DNA from: an uncultured Acetatifactor sp.
Lineage (GTDB): Bacteria > Bacillota > Clostridia > Lachnospirales > Lachnospiraceae
Length of the DNA: 14,837 nucleotides
Reading direction: 5' to 3'
Assembly (NCBI GenBank): GCA_910586835.1
Contig: CAJUJU010000077.1
Coordinates: forward strand, 1 to 14,837
The notes beneath the pieces are model-generated. The model searched no databases. It was not told where the DNA came from and was given only the letters and a program-made list of their open reading frames with translations. The translations under genes and the position numbers were made by a program. Positions 5,688-12,920 of this stretch are shown here, in pieces; position 1 is the first letter of the stretch, and each line of letters starts with the position of its first letter.

Positions 5688-6929
5688 TCATGGTTTGCTG
5701 ATATAATTCCACGGCGAAATATATGTCCCGTTCAACCGCACGCTGAAATGCAGATGATTTCCCGTGGATCGTCCGGTGCTTCCCACCGCCGCAATGGTCT
5801 CCCCTCTCACAACAATGTCGTCCTTCTCCACATACAGAGCAGAGGCATGCATGTAAATGGTATACAGACCGTCACCATGATCGATCATCACATAATTTCC
5901 CATGGTGCCGCTGTAGGTGGCTGCCACCACCACTCCGTCATAGGCCGCATAGATGGCCGTCCCCTTGGGGGACGCCAGATCCACCCCATTGTGGAACTTC
6001 TCCACATGCAGGGTAGGATGTATCCGCATACCGTAGTCATCCGACACTCTGGTATAGGAGGCCACCGGAAACTTAAAGGCGCCTCCGTCGTAAGTCAGCA
6101 CAACGCCGCTGCTGGCCAGTATCCTCTTCTTTTCCTCCGCAATCATCTCTTCCAGAGCCTTGATTTCCTCCTCCTCGGCCTGGATTTCTTCCTCATACTC
6201 CCGGATTGCCTTCTCCTTGTTGTTGATGTCGGTCTCGTAGTTCAGAATGTCCTGGTTCTTCTGCGCAATCAGCGCCTCCAGGGTCTGCTGTTCCTCCTCC
6301 ACGCCCGCCTTTGCCTCGTCCAGAATCTCCTTCTCCAGCTCCAGCTCCTCCTTGCAGAGCTCCACATATTCCCTGATGAGCCGAAAATCCTGCCACATCT
6401 GCTGGTCATAGGAGATCACTCGCTCCACATAATCCGCCTTGTTCAGAAAATCTCCGAAGTTGGCTGACTTTAACAGCATATCCAGCATCTGAGGCGCACC
6501 GGTCTCATACACCATTCTTATGCGGGAGATCATGGCTTCTTTCTGATTTTCTTCCCGCTCAAGCGCCTCCGCAAGCTGCCCCTCTGTCACGGCAATCTCA
6601 TCCTCCTTGAGGGCAATCTTCTGCTTCAGTTCAGCAATGTTCTGCTCGATCTGCTGCAGCTTGCCGTCCAGCTGAACCACATAATTTTTCAGATTGGTTC
6701 TCTGGGTCTCCAGCTCCTTTTTGATATTCTGCAGATTGCTCAGGCTGTTCTGCAGGTTTTCCTTTTCCTTCCGCGCCTGGTCGATCTGATCTTCCTTCTG
6801 TTTAATGCTGTCTGATGTGATGGAGGACATGGTAACCGCGGACGCCCTCTGCTTCAACACCCCGGAGGCAAAAACCGCCCAGAGCATGACAAAGACCAGA
6901 CAACAGCTTATGATTTTTTTCTTTTTCAT
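5688..6929 (-). CDS. Secreted coiled-coil M23 murein hydrolase (PcsB/EnvC-like)
   Basis: The 413-aa product has a signal peptide (KKKK then IISCCLVFVMLWAVFASGVL). Long coiled coils follow at about 40-130 and 180-270, rich in Glu, Lys and Gln, then a C-terminal LytM/M23 endopeptidase domain (about 290-405). The zinc motifs are intact: H313 and D317 in FHNGVDLA, H361 in YMHASAL, and H392/H394 in NHLHFSV, so it should be an active glycyl or D,L-endopeptidase rather than a degenerate EnvC-type activator. The gene starts 12 bp after ftsX. In this family the coiled coil docks to the FtsX extracellular loop, and FtsE ATP hydrolysis releases the hydrolase for daughter-cell separation. GGAG lies just 3 bases before the ATG. 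Confidence 0.92.
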   Translation of the reverse strand: MKKKKIISCCLVFVMLWAVFASGVLKQRASAVTMSSITSDSIKQKEDQIDQARKEKENLQNSLSNLQNIKKELETQRTNLKNYVVQLDGKLQQIEQNIAELKQKIALKEDEIAVTEGQLAEALEREENQKEAMISRIRMVYETGAPQMLDMLLKSANFGDFLNKADYVERVISYDQQMWQDFRLIREYVELCKEELELEKEILDEAKAGVEEEQQTLEALIAQKNQDILNYETDINNKEKAIREYEEEIQAEEEEIKALEEMIAEEKKRILASSGVVLTYDGGAFKFPVASYTRVSDDYGMRIHPTLHVEKFHNGVDLASPKGTAIYAAYDGVVVAATYSGTMGNYVMIDHGDGLYTIYMHASALYVEKDDIVVRGETIAAVGSTGRSTGNHLHFSVRLNGTYISPWNYISKP

Positions 6930-6941
6930 ATTCTCCAGCTT

Positions 6942-7877
6942 TTATACATGCAAGTGCTTTCTGACAGTTGTGATACTTCCCAGAAAACCGATTCCCATGC
7001 CCACAAGCAACGACACTGGAGTCAGAATGTCAAACACCTCCTCCACCGTCAAAAAGTTCAGGAAGTTGCTCAGAATGGAAAATCTTTCCGTAATATAGCT
7101 CAGGGCGTAGTTGTACAGGCTGTAGATCAGCCCCAGCGGAATTGCCGCGCCCACAAGGCCAATCAAAATGCCTTCCAGCACAAAAGGCGCCCGCACAAAA
7201 AAGTCGGTTGCACCGATGTACTTCATGATGTTGATCTCCGCCGACCGGACCGAAATGCCGATGGCCACGGTATTGCTGATCAAAAAGATGCTCACCGCAA
7301 GCAGAATCACTATGATCCCCAGGGAAACATAGGCGATCAGAAGGTTGACTCCGCTGAGCGTGTCCGCCGTCAGCTCGGAAAAATTGACCTTTCGCACCTC
7401 GGGTATGGAGAGCATCCAGTTTACCAGCGCCTCCTGCATGGACACATCGCTGAGATAGACCTCATAGCTGTGTTCTCCCTCCAGCGGATTTTCCGGAAAT
7501 CCCTCCGCATAATCCTCTCCGTAATAGCCCGTAGCAAAGTTTACCCAGGCCTCGTCATCCGATATATAAACCACATCGGACACTTCCACCCGTTGGGCTA
7601 TCATCTGCCCGATCTCCTCGATCCGCTGCTCCGTCGGAAGCTGCGTCTCCGTATGCTGTTCGCATTTATCCAGCTCGTTATGAAAAAAGACGGTGACGGA
7701 AACGCCTTCCTCCGCCTTCATCACGATGCTCTGAAAATTTACTACAATGGCGTAGAACAGCCCGAACAGGAAAAGGCACGCGGAGATGGTGGCGATGGAA
7801 GCCAGCGAATACCACTTATTCCGGAAGATATTGGCAAATCCCTGCCTGATGGTATAAAACAGTGTGCTAATCTTCAT
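6942..7877 (-). CDS. ftsX: FtsX, permease-like subunit of the division ABC complex
   Basis: The 311-aa product has the classic FtsX layout: a cytoplasmic N-terminus (MKISTLFYTIRQGFANI), helix 1 at about 24-46, a large extracellular loop (50-175) and three C-terminal helices (about 179-203, 229-255, 283-303). The loop is where a coiled-coil murein hydrolase would dock, and such a gene is next. The open frame can extend to a TTG at 7910, but the ATG at 7877 follows GGAGG and gives the family's usual N-terminus. That start overlaps the ftsE stop by 11 bp, so FtsE and FtsX are translationally coupled. Confidence 0.94.
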   Translation of the reverse strand: MKISTLFYTIRQGFANIFRNKWYSLASIATISACLFLFGLFYAIVVNFQSIVMKAEEGVSVTVFFHNELDKCEQHTETQLPTEQRIEEIGQMIAQRVEVSDVVYISDDEAWVNFATGYYGEDYAEGFPENPLEGEHSYEVYLSDVSMQEALVNWMLSIPEVRKVNFSELTADTLSGVNLLIAYVSLGIIVILLAVSIFLISNTVAIGISVRSAEINIMKYIGATDFFVRAPFVLEGILIGLVGAAIPLGLIYSLYNYALSYITERFSILSNFLNFLTVEEVFDILTPVSLLVGMGIGFLGSITTVRKHLHV

Positions 7878-8610
7878 CGATGTACTCGCCTCCCTCCTCG
7901 TCGCTGACAATGACGCCCTTCTTCATGGTGACGACACGCTTGTGCATGGCATTGACAATCTCCTTGCTGTGCGTCACCACCACCACCGTTGTGCCGTTCT
8001 CATTGATTTCCTCCAGAAGCTTCATGATCTCCCAGGAGTTTTTGGGATCCAGATTTCCCGTGGGCTCATCCGCAAGCAGAATGGACGGATTGTTGATCAG
8101 CGCCCTGGCCAGAGCCACACGCTGCTGTTCTCCTCCCGACAGCTGCCTGGTCTTTGCCTTATATTTTCCCGCAAGCCCCACCGTGGCAAGTATGGCAGGC
8201 ACATTTCTGCGGATCTCAATGGCAGGCGTCTCCACGATCCTCTGAGCAAACGCCACATTCTCATAAACATTTCTGTCGTTCAAAAGCCGGAAGTCCTGGA
8301 ACACCACCCCAAGATTGCGCCGGAACTTCGGCACCTGTCTGTGCTTCAGCTTTGCCAGATCGCTTCCCATGACGTAGACACTCCCGCCGGTGGCGGTGAG
8401 CTCCCGCAACAGAAGCCGGATCAGTGTGGATTTTCCGGAACCGCTGTCTCCCACGATAAAGACAAACTCTCCCTTGCCGATGCTCAGCGTGATTCCGTTC
8501 AGCGCGGGAGAACCGCTGGAATATACCTTGCTGACATTATCCAGATAAATGATTCCCTTCTCCTCTATCAGCCGCTCCCTCTTTTTTCTCAGCAGTTCCT
8601 TCCTTCCCAT
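7867..8610 (-). CDS. ftsE: FtsE, division ABC-complex ATPase
   Basis: The 247-aa ATPase partners FtsX. All ABC motifs are present: Walker A GDSGSGKST (54-62), the Q-loop VFQDFRLL, signature LSGGEQQRVALARAL, Walker B ILLADEPTG and the switch histidine in VVVVTHSKE. The start is firm (GAGGAG 6 bases before the ATG). It gives about 18 extra, highly basic residues (RKELLRKKRERLIEEKG) before the usual beginning IIYLDNVSKVY. The gene lies 11 bp after the CdaR-type regulator gene and overlaps ftsX. Confidence 0.95.
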   Translation of the reverse strand: MGRKELLRKKRERLIEEKGIIYLDNVSKVYSSGSPALNGITLSIGKGEFVFIVGDSGSGKSTLIRLLLRELTATGGSVYVMGSDLAKLKHRQVPKFRRNLGVVFQDFRLLNDRNVYENVAFAQRIVETPAIEIRRNVPAILATVGLAGKYKAKTRQLSGGEQQRVALARALINNPSILLADEPTGNLDPKNSWEIMKLLEEINENGTTVVVVTHSKEIVNAMHKRVVTMKKGVIVSDEEGGEYIDED

Positions 8611-8621
8611 ATATGTCTCCT

Positions 8622-9707
8622 CTAATAGTTCCCATTCTCCATGTATTTCATATACTTCACTACCATCAACGCGATCTTGAAGGTAATGGCATCCTCAAAC
8701 ACGCGCAGATCCAGCCCTGTGCTCTTCTGAAGCTTATCCAGCCTGTAGACCAGCGTATTTCTATGTATAAACAGCTGCCTCGACGTCTCGGATACATTCA
8801 GGCTGTTTTCAAAAAACTTGTAAATGGTGGCCAGCGTCTCCTCGTCAAATTCATCCGGGCTTTTTCCTCCGAATATCTCCCTGATAAACATCCTGCAGAG
8901 AGGAATGGGCAGCTGATAGATCAAACGGCCGATTCCCAGCTCGCTGTACGCGATAATATCCCTCTCGTCGAAGAAAATCTTTCCCACGTCAAGCGCCATC
9001 TTCGCTTCCTTGTAGGAACGGCTGACCTCCTTGATCTCCTGCACCACCGTTCCATATGCGATGCGGATTTCGTGGATGCCCTCCTTCTGCAGAAACTGCT
9101 CCAGGGATTCCGCCGTCTTATCCACATCTCTGACCGTCTCGCCCTCAGCCAGCTCCTTCACCACGATCACATTGTTTTCATCCACCGCCGTGACAAAGTC
9201 CTTGCTGCTGCTGCCCAGATGCGTCCGCGCCAGCTCCAGCGCATTATTGTCCTTCCCGTCCGCCGACTCCACAATCATGACCACCCGCGGTATGTCCGTC
9301 TGAATGTGCAGCTTCTTGGAACGACCGTAGATATCCACCAGCAGCAGATTATCCAGCAGAAGATTTTTGATAAAGTTATCCTTGTCAAATCGTTCCTTGT
9401 ATGCCACGAGAAGATTCTGTATCTGAAACGTCGCCAGCTTGCCGATCATGTACACATCTTCGCCGGAGCCCCCGGCCACAAGCACATATTCCAGCTGCTG
9501 CTCGTCAAATATCTTAAAATACTGATACCCCTGAATCTCCTGAGAATCTGCAGGCGACGCCGCAAACTCCACCGCGGCCTGGGAACTGCTGCCCATATCC
9601 ATGGTGGATGCAACCTCCTTGCCGTCCACATCCATGACACACAACTCCACCCGCGCAATACTCTTCAGACCGTCAATTGTGTTCTGTAAAATCTGATTTG
9701 ATATCAT
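8622..9707 (-). CDS. CdaR/PucR-family transcriptional regulator
   Basis: The 361-aa product has three parts. An N-terminal sensing domain of the sugar-diacid-recognition type covers about 1-125 (starts MISNQILQNTIDGL). A middle GGDEF-like region covers about 135-285. A C-terminal PucR-type helix-turn-helix (about 295-350) contains NVSETSRQLFIHRNTLVYRL. CdaR proteins sense small molecules such as carbohydrate diacids in characterised members; the ligand here is unknown. It is the first gene of the ftsEX operon, only 11 bp upstream of ftsE, so it is co-expressed with the division genes. This is an unusual position for a presumed metabolic regulator. GGGGAG lies 9 bases before the ATG. Confidence 0.88.
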   Translation of the reverse strand: MISNQILQNTIDGLKSIARVELCVMDVDGKEVASTMDMGSSSQAAVEFAASPADSQEIQGYQYFKIFDEQQLEYVLVAGGSGEDVYMIGKLATFQIQNLLVAYKERFDKDNFIKNLLLDNLLLVDIYGRSKKLHIQTDIPRVVMIVESADGKDNNALELARTHLGSSSKDFVTAVDENNVIVVKELAEGETVRDVDKTAESLEQFLQKEGIHEIRIAYGTVVQEIKEVSRSYKEAKMALDVGKIFFDERDIIAYSELGIGRLIYQLPIPLCRMFIREIFGGKSPDEFDEETLATIYKFFENSLNVSETSRQLFIHRNTLVYRLDKLQKSTGLDLRVFEDAITFKIALMVVKYMKYMENGNY

Positions 9708-9748
9708 AGTAACCCGCTCCCCTTCTCATGCAACCCCATTTTGCAGTC

Positions 9749-9789
9749 ATTATAATAAAAATATTACAAAAGAGCCGCAGAAAAAGCAA
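9749..9789 (-). promoter_or_regulatory. Promoter of the cdaR-like/ftsEX/M23/ctpA operon
   Basis: On the minus strand TTGCTT (9784-9789) is followed after 17 bp by TAATAT (9761-9766). A perfect TATAAT (9749-9754) just downstream is an alternative -10 without a good -35. The region lies between the yjfB terminator and the regulator start and is the only promoter-like sequence upstream of the five-gene operon. Confidence 0.5.
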
Positions 9790-9810
9790 TAGGTTTTTAT
9801 GAAAAATCAC

Positions 9811-9843
9811 AAAAAAACTGCCTGACTCCGGTCTGTCAGGCAG
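9811..9843 (-). terminator. Rho-independent terminator after the yjfB-like gene
   Basis: CTGCCTGAC (9835-9843 read on the minus strand) and its exact complement at 9818-9826 form a 9-bp stem with an 8-base loop, followed by seven T residues. A second perfect hairpin (GGGCAGG/CCTGCCC, 9850-9868) lies just before it at the gene's stop codon. This isolates the ftsEX operon from the genes to the right. Confidence 0.9.
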
Positions 9844-9867
9844 CCTGCCGGGCAGGAAAGACCTGCC

Positions 9868-10059
9868 CTATACGCGCATGTCAAAGTTCCCGCCCACAGC
9901 GGGATTCACGCTTCGCTCCATCGCTGCGGAGTCGATCATCTGCACAAGCCTCTCTCCCAGCTCTCTGTTGGTATCCATCGCCTTGCCAAGCACCGCAGTC
10001 CCCACCTGAGACTGAGTGGAGATACTGGACAGTGCCGTTGAAAGTCCTGCAATATCCAT
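9868..10059 (-). CDS. YjfB-family small protein (putative motility protein)
   Basis: The product is 63 aa. It starts MDIAGLSTALSSIS and carries QVGTAVLGKAMD and a C-terminal MIDSAAMERSVNP, the pattern of the YjfB family, which is annotated as putative motility protein but has no proven biochemical role. The start at 10059 is chosen because AGGAGG lies 7 bases upstream; the ATG two codons earlier would be too close. It follows the CvfB-like gene after 83 bp in the same direction and ends at a strong terminator. No clear promoter of its own is seen, so it may be the last gene of that transcript. Confidence 0.75.
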   Translation of the reverse strand: MDIAGLSTALSSISTQSQVGTAVLGKAMDTNRELGERLVQMIDSAAMERSVNPAVGGNFDMRV

Positions 10060-10142
10060 GTTCATACCTCCTTTCCTCTTCAAAATCAATCCTAGCATAT
10101 TTCCGTCTGCTTTTCTACACTAATATCCGTTTTACCGAATTC

Positions 10143-10985
10143 TTAAGAATTGACGCGGCGGATCGTCTTTTCCCCGATCTCGATCTTTCCCTGCTTCAGC
10201 AGCCGCCCCACCGCACGCTTAAACTCGTTTTTACTCATTCCGGTCTCATGCTCGATGACCTCCGGAGCCGCCTTGTCACTGAAGGGAAGCGCTCCCTCAT
10301 AGCTGTCGAGCAGCGCCAGTATCCTGTCTGCATCCACATTCATCTGAAGATGCGCCTTCTCCCGGACGCTCAGATCCAGCTTTCCGTCCGCCCGGACACG
10401 AAGAACCCGGGCCTCTATATCCATGCCCGGAACTACCTTTCCGTACAGCTCCTTTTTGGCAATCAGACCGGAATACAGATTGTCTACAGCCACAAACGCC
10501 CCGAAATTGTCGCTGAGCTCATACACTCTGCCCCGCACCCTGTCCTCTGCCTGATAGGGACTGTCCGTCCGAAGCGACGCATAGACGTTCATGGTGGCAC
10601 ACAGGCGGCTGCTCTTGTCAATGTAAAGTGATACCAGCACCCTGCCCCCCGGTTTCACCACGCCTCGCTGCTCCCGGAACGGAAGCAGCAGATCCTTCTC
10701 CAGCCCCCAGTCCAGAAAGGCCCCGAACCTGCCCACCGTCACCACGGTCAGCTCCGCCACCTTTCCCATACAAAGCAGCGGCTCATTCACGGTTGCAATG
10801 ATCCTGTCCTTCGAGTCACGGTAGACAAAGACCTCCAGCTTATCTCCCACCTCGCTGTCCTCCGGAACCTGCTTTACGGGCAGGAGCACATGCTCTGCCG
10901 CCTCTTCAAAGCTCACCGCAAGATAAACGCCGAACTCCACTTTCTTCACGATGACCAGTTCCTGTTTTTCACCCAGGCATATCAT
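10143..10985 (-). CDS. cvfB: CvfB/YitL-like S1 RNA-binding protein
   Basis: The 280-aa product resembles CvfB (conserved virulence factor B of Staphylococcus; YitL of Bacillus). It has three S1/OB-fold-like repeats, at about 1-65, 70-135 (GRFGAFLDWGLEKDLLLPF) and 145-210 (NFGAFVAVDNLYSGLIAKKE). A C-terminal winged helix (about 225-280) contains GMSKNEFKRAVGRLLKQGKI. Characterised CvfB binds RNA and affects expression of secreted factors; the role here is inferred. Its ATG overlaps the thioesterase stop by 4 bp (ATGA), with AAGGAG 5 bases upstream, so the two genes are translationally coupled. Confidence 0.88.
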   Translation of the reverse strand: MICLGEKQELVIVKKVEFGVYLAVSFEEAAEHVLLPVKQVPEDSEVGDKLEVFVYRDSKDRIIATVNEPLLCMGKVAELTVVTVGRFGAFLDWGLEKDLLLPFREQRGVVKPGGRVLVSLYIDKSSRLCATMNVYASLRTDSPYQAEDRVRGRVYELSDNFGAFVAVDNLYSGLIAKKELYGKVVPGMDIEARVLRVRADGKLDLSVREKAHLQMNVDADRILALLDSYEGALPFSDKAAPEVIEHETGMSKNEFKRAVGRLLKQGKIEIGEKTIRRVNS

Positions 10986-11698
10986 AATCGCTCCTTCTCC
11001 GCAAACTCTGCGGTCATATATGCCGCCCCCGACGTATCCGCCAGAACCACAATATAGTTTTCTCCGTTGTACAGCACTCCCGGCACAAGCACGTCGCCCA
11101 GAAACGCCTGTCTCCTGTACTCTGCCCTCACCTGTCCGACGACAAAGTCCTCCGGCAGATAATCCATTGCCATGCCGATGAACTGCTGGTTGTTGACATG
11201 GTGATTGGTATCCAGATGGTGCTTCTTTACCGTGATCGGCTCCCGCAGGCTTCTCTCTCCCAGGGCCGTTATCTTCCGGGAGGCGTATTCCATGTCAAGC
11301 CTGGGCTCCAGCACATACTTTTTCAGCATATCCTCAGGCACCGGAACCGGCCTGCCCTTCTGCATATCCAACAGGCTCCAGAGCGTATTTGCCCTGGCCA
11401 GAAACTCTCCCTCCTGTCCCAACAGCGCAAAATTGCGGTAGCCCAGAAATCCTTTCATGTCATAAGGCGCCGTCCCCACCGTAATTTTCTCTCCCAACTC
11501 CGGATAACGCTCCACCTTGATCTGCCAGGAGCAGAGCACCCAGGCCAGATTTCTCTCCTGTAAATACCGGATGCCGACGCCCAGATCCTCCGACTGGAAC
11601 GTGGAACAATCCTGAAAATAGTTGATGAGGGCCGCCATGGTAAGCCTTCCGTCCCCATCTACCTCACTGTATCTGACTCTGCCATCAAAAGTGTACAT
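10982..11698 (-). CDS. Acyl-ACP thioesterase (FatA/FatB-type double hotdog)
   Basis: The enzyme hydrolyses acyl-ACP to free fatty acid, ending fatty-acid synthesis. The 238-aa product has two hotdog halves, the first beginning RVRYSEVDGDGRLTMAALIN. The second holds the catalytic motif HHLDTNHHVNNQQF with D163, N165 and H167, and a downstream glutamate (E193) in VRAEYRRQAF. The open frame extends to an ATG at 11734. The ATG at 11698 is preferred because MYTFDGRVRYSEVD matches the family's usual N-terminus, although the ribosome site (AAAGAGA) is weak. It lies 60 bp after the CPBP gene and is coupled to the CvfB-like gene. Chain-length specificity cannot be read from the sequence. Confidence 0.9.
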   Translation of the reverse strand: MYTFDGRVRYSEVDGDGRLTMAALINYFQDCSTFQSEDLGVGIRYLQERNLAWVLCSWQIKVERYPELGEKITVGTAPYDMKGFLGYRNFALLGQEGEFLARANTLWSLLDMQKGRPVPVPEDMLKKYVLEPRLDMEYASRKITALGERSLREPITVKKHHLDTNHHVNNQQFIGMAMDYLPEDFVVGQVRAEYRRQAFLGDVLVPGVLYNGENYIVVLADTSGAAYMTAEFAEKERL

Positions 11699-11758
11699 TC
11701 TCTTTCTCTGCCCGGCTCCTTCCCGCCATTCCACCGCCCTCTGCCATGAAGCAGCACA

Positions 11759-12769
11759 TTATTCCATAAGCTGCAGCATGATCTGTACGATCCAGTACAG
11801 CCCGAAAACCAGCATACCGGAATTGGCCAGCACCAGATTGGCTCTGAGCCCCCTGGGCAGTACGACCTCCCCCTTTTCCAGGACAAACCTTCTCTTTGCG
11901 GCAAATACGATAAAAAGTACAAGCCCTGTCACAAGCATGCCAATCACAAACAGCAGGAAAATGCCGTACAGAACCCAACCCGCAATATGCTCCGACATAT
12001 AGCTTATGATACTCTGAAAGTCTCCCTCCTCGGCCGCCGCCAGATACCCTTCCAGGTCGATGGCCCGAAGCAGCAGACTGCTCAAAAATCCCCCCACAAA
12101 GTTAAACAGCATATGCAGAGAAATCGTTATTCTCAGATCTCCTGTCTTCACATAGAGAAACGCCAGGAACATGCCGATTACCGCGGCATAGACAAACTGA
12201 TTCAGATTTCCGTGAAACAGACCGAACATCAGGCCGGACACCACCACCGCAGTCCCCTGCCCATAGCGCACCGTCCTGTCAACAATCAGCTTCCGGAAAA
12301 TATACTCCTCCATGACAGGCGCACAAATCACCATGTAAATGAGTATCATGGCGGGATGAAGAGATTCCGCAAGGCTGGCGATCTGGTTTTCCACCAGCCC
12401 CCCCTTGAAAGCCCCGATCAGAAAGGTCAGGATATTGCCGAAAATATTGGAGGCATATGCAAGCCCCAGACAGATAACGGCAGACAGCACATACTGTCCC
12501 GCCGTCATCTTATGCTTTTCCAGCTTCACCGCCGGCACCATTTTTTTCATCAGGAAAATGAGAAGCGGAAACGCCACGCAGTACATGGGAATCATGGAAA
12601 GCAGCACGGTGATATTGCCGTCGCCAAGCCATTCCGGACGAAGCAGGCTCACAGCAAAGACAAGGGGCACCTCCACAAGGTACAGCGCCGCCACCGCCGC
12701 CACATAAAACCATCCCATTTTAGAAAAATGCTTTTTCGCCGTGATTAATTCTTCTATTGAACCGTTCAT
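11759..12769 (-). CDS. CPBP (CAAX/type II) intramembrane metalloprotease
   Basis: The 336-aa membrane protein has about eight hydrophobic segments. The Abi/CPBP motifs are intact: APVMEEYIFRK with E154, E155 and R159; FGLFHGN with H186; and SLHMLFNFVGG with H219 and N223. This makes it a likely active glutamate/histidine-type intramembrane protease. Bacterial members act in bacteriocin immunity or signal processing; the substrate here is unknown. After the catalytic core are two extra C-terminal membrane helices. The start at 12769 is set by AAAGGA 7 bases upstream; the frame extends to 12838 across the divergent promoter region, which is unlikely to be translated. Its promoter should lie in 12770-12830, but no hexamer pair there is convincing. 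Confidence 0.9.
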   Translation of the reverse strand: MNGSIEELITAKKHFSKMGWFYVAAVAALYLVEVPLVFAVSLLRPEWLGDGNITVLLSMIPMYCVAFPLLIFLMKKMVPAVKLEKHKMTAGQYVLSAVICLGLAYASNIFGNILTFLIGAFKGGLVENQIASLAESLHPAMILIYMVICAPVMEEYIFRKLIVDRTVRYGQGTAVVVSGLMFGLFHGNLNQFVYAAVIGMFLAFLYVKTGDLRITISLHMLFNFVGGFLSSLLLRAIDLEGYLAAAEEGDFQSIISYMSEHIAGWVLYGIFLLFVIGMLVTGLVLFIVFAAKRRFVLEKGEVVLPRGLRANLVLANSGMLVFGLYWIVQIMLQLME

Positions 12770-12824
12770 TGAAGTATCCTTTGCATTGATTTTATAGTAA
12801 CTACAGTTTAGCACAAAAATTATA

Positions 12825-12866
12825 TTTTGTATAGACAAATGATACCGTCAAATAGACTATACAAAA
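12825..12866. repeat. 10-bp perfect inverted repeat, putative operator
   Basis: TTTTGTATAG (12825-12834) and CTATACAAAA (12857-12866) are exact complements with arm centres 32 bp apart, about three helical turns. The right arm lies in the spacer of the GH4 promoter and the left arm lies toward the divergent CPBP gene. A dimeric regulator, perhaps looping, could control both. No regulator gene is adjacent in the window. Confidence 0.5.
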
Positions 12867-12881
12867 AATATGAGGTATAAT
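12853..12881 (+). promoter_or_regulatory. Promoter of the GH4 glycosidase gene
   Basis: TAGACT (12853-12858) and a perfect TATAAT (12876-12881) are separated by 17 bp, 39 bp upstream of the TTG start. The right arm of the inverted repeat lies between them, suggesting repression, as expected for a sugar-utilisation gene. Confidence 0.7.
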
Positions 12882-12920
12882 CAAAAAAAGTCCGCCGATG
12901 CGGAACAAGGAGGTATCAGC

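Noticed and set aside
6948..7907. Plus-strand 319-aa frame opposite ftsX
   Set aside because: It is the exact antisense shadow of ftsX with no domain-like pattern.
8613..9689. Plus-strand 358-aa frame opposite the CdaR-type gene
   Set aside because: It is a shadow of a well-supported regulator, and its low-complexity Leu/His/Gln content is not protein-like.
10060..10142. Sigma-D (flagellar) promoter before the YjfB-family gene
   Set aside because: GTAAAACGGATAT contains both half-motifs, but the spacing is far too short, so no motility-type promoter can be claimed.
10138..10151. 14-bp perfect palindrome AATTCTTAAGAATT at the cvfB stop codon
   Set aside because: It is AT-rich, has no loop or T-run and overlaps the stop codon, so it is likely chance and not a terminator.
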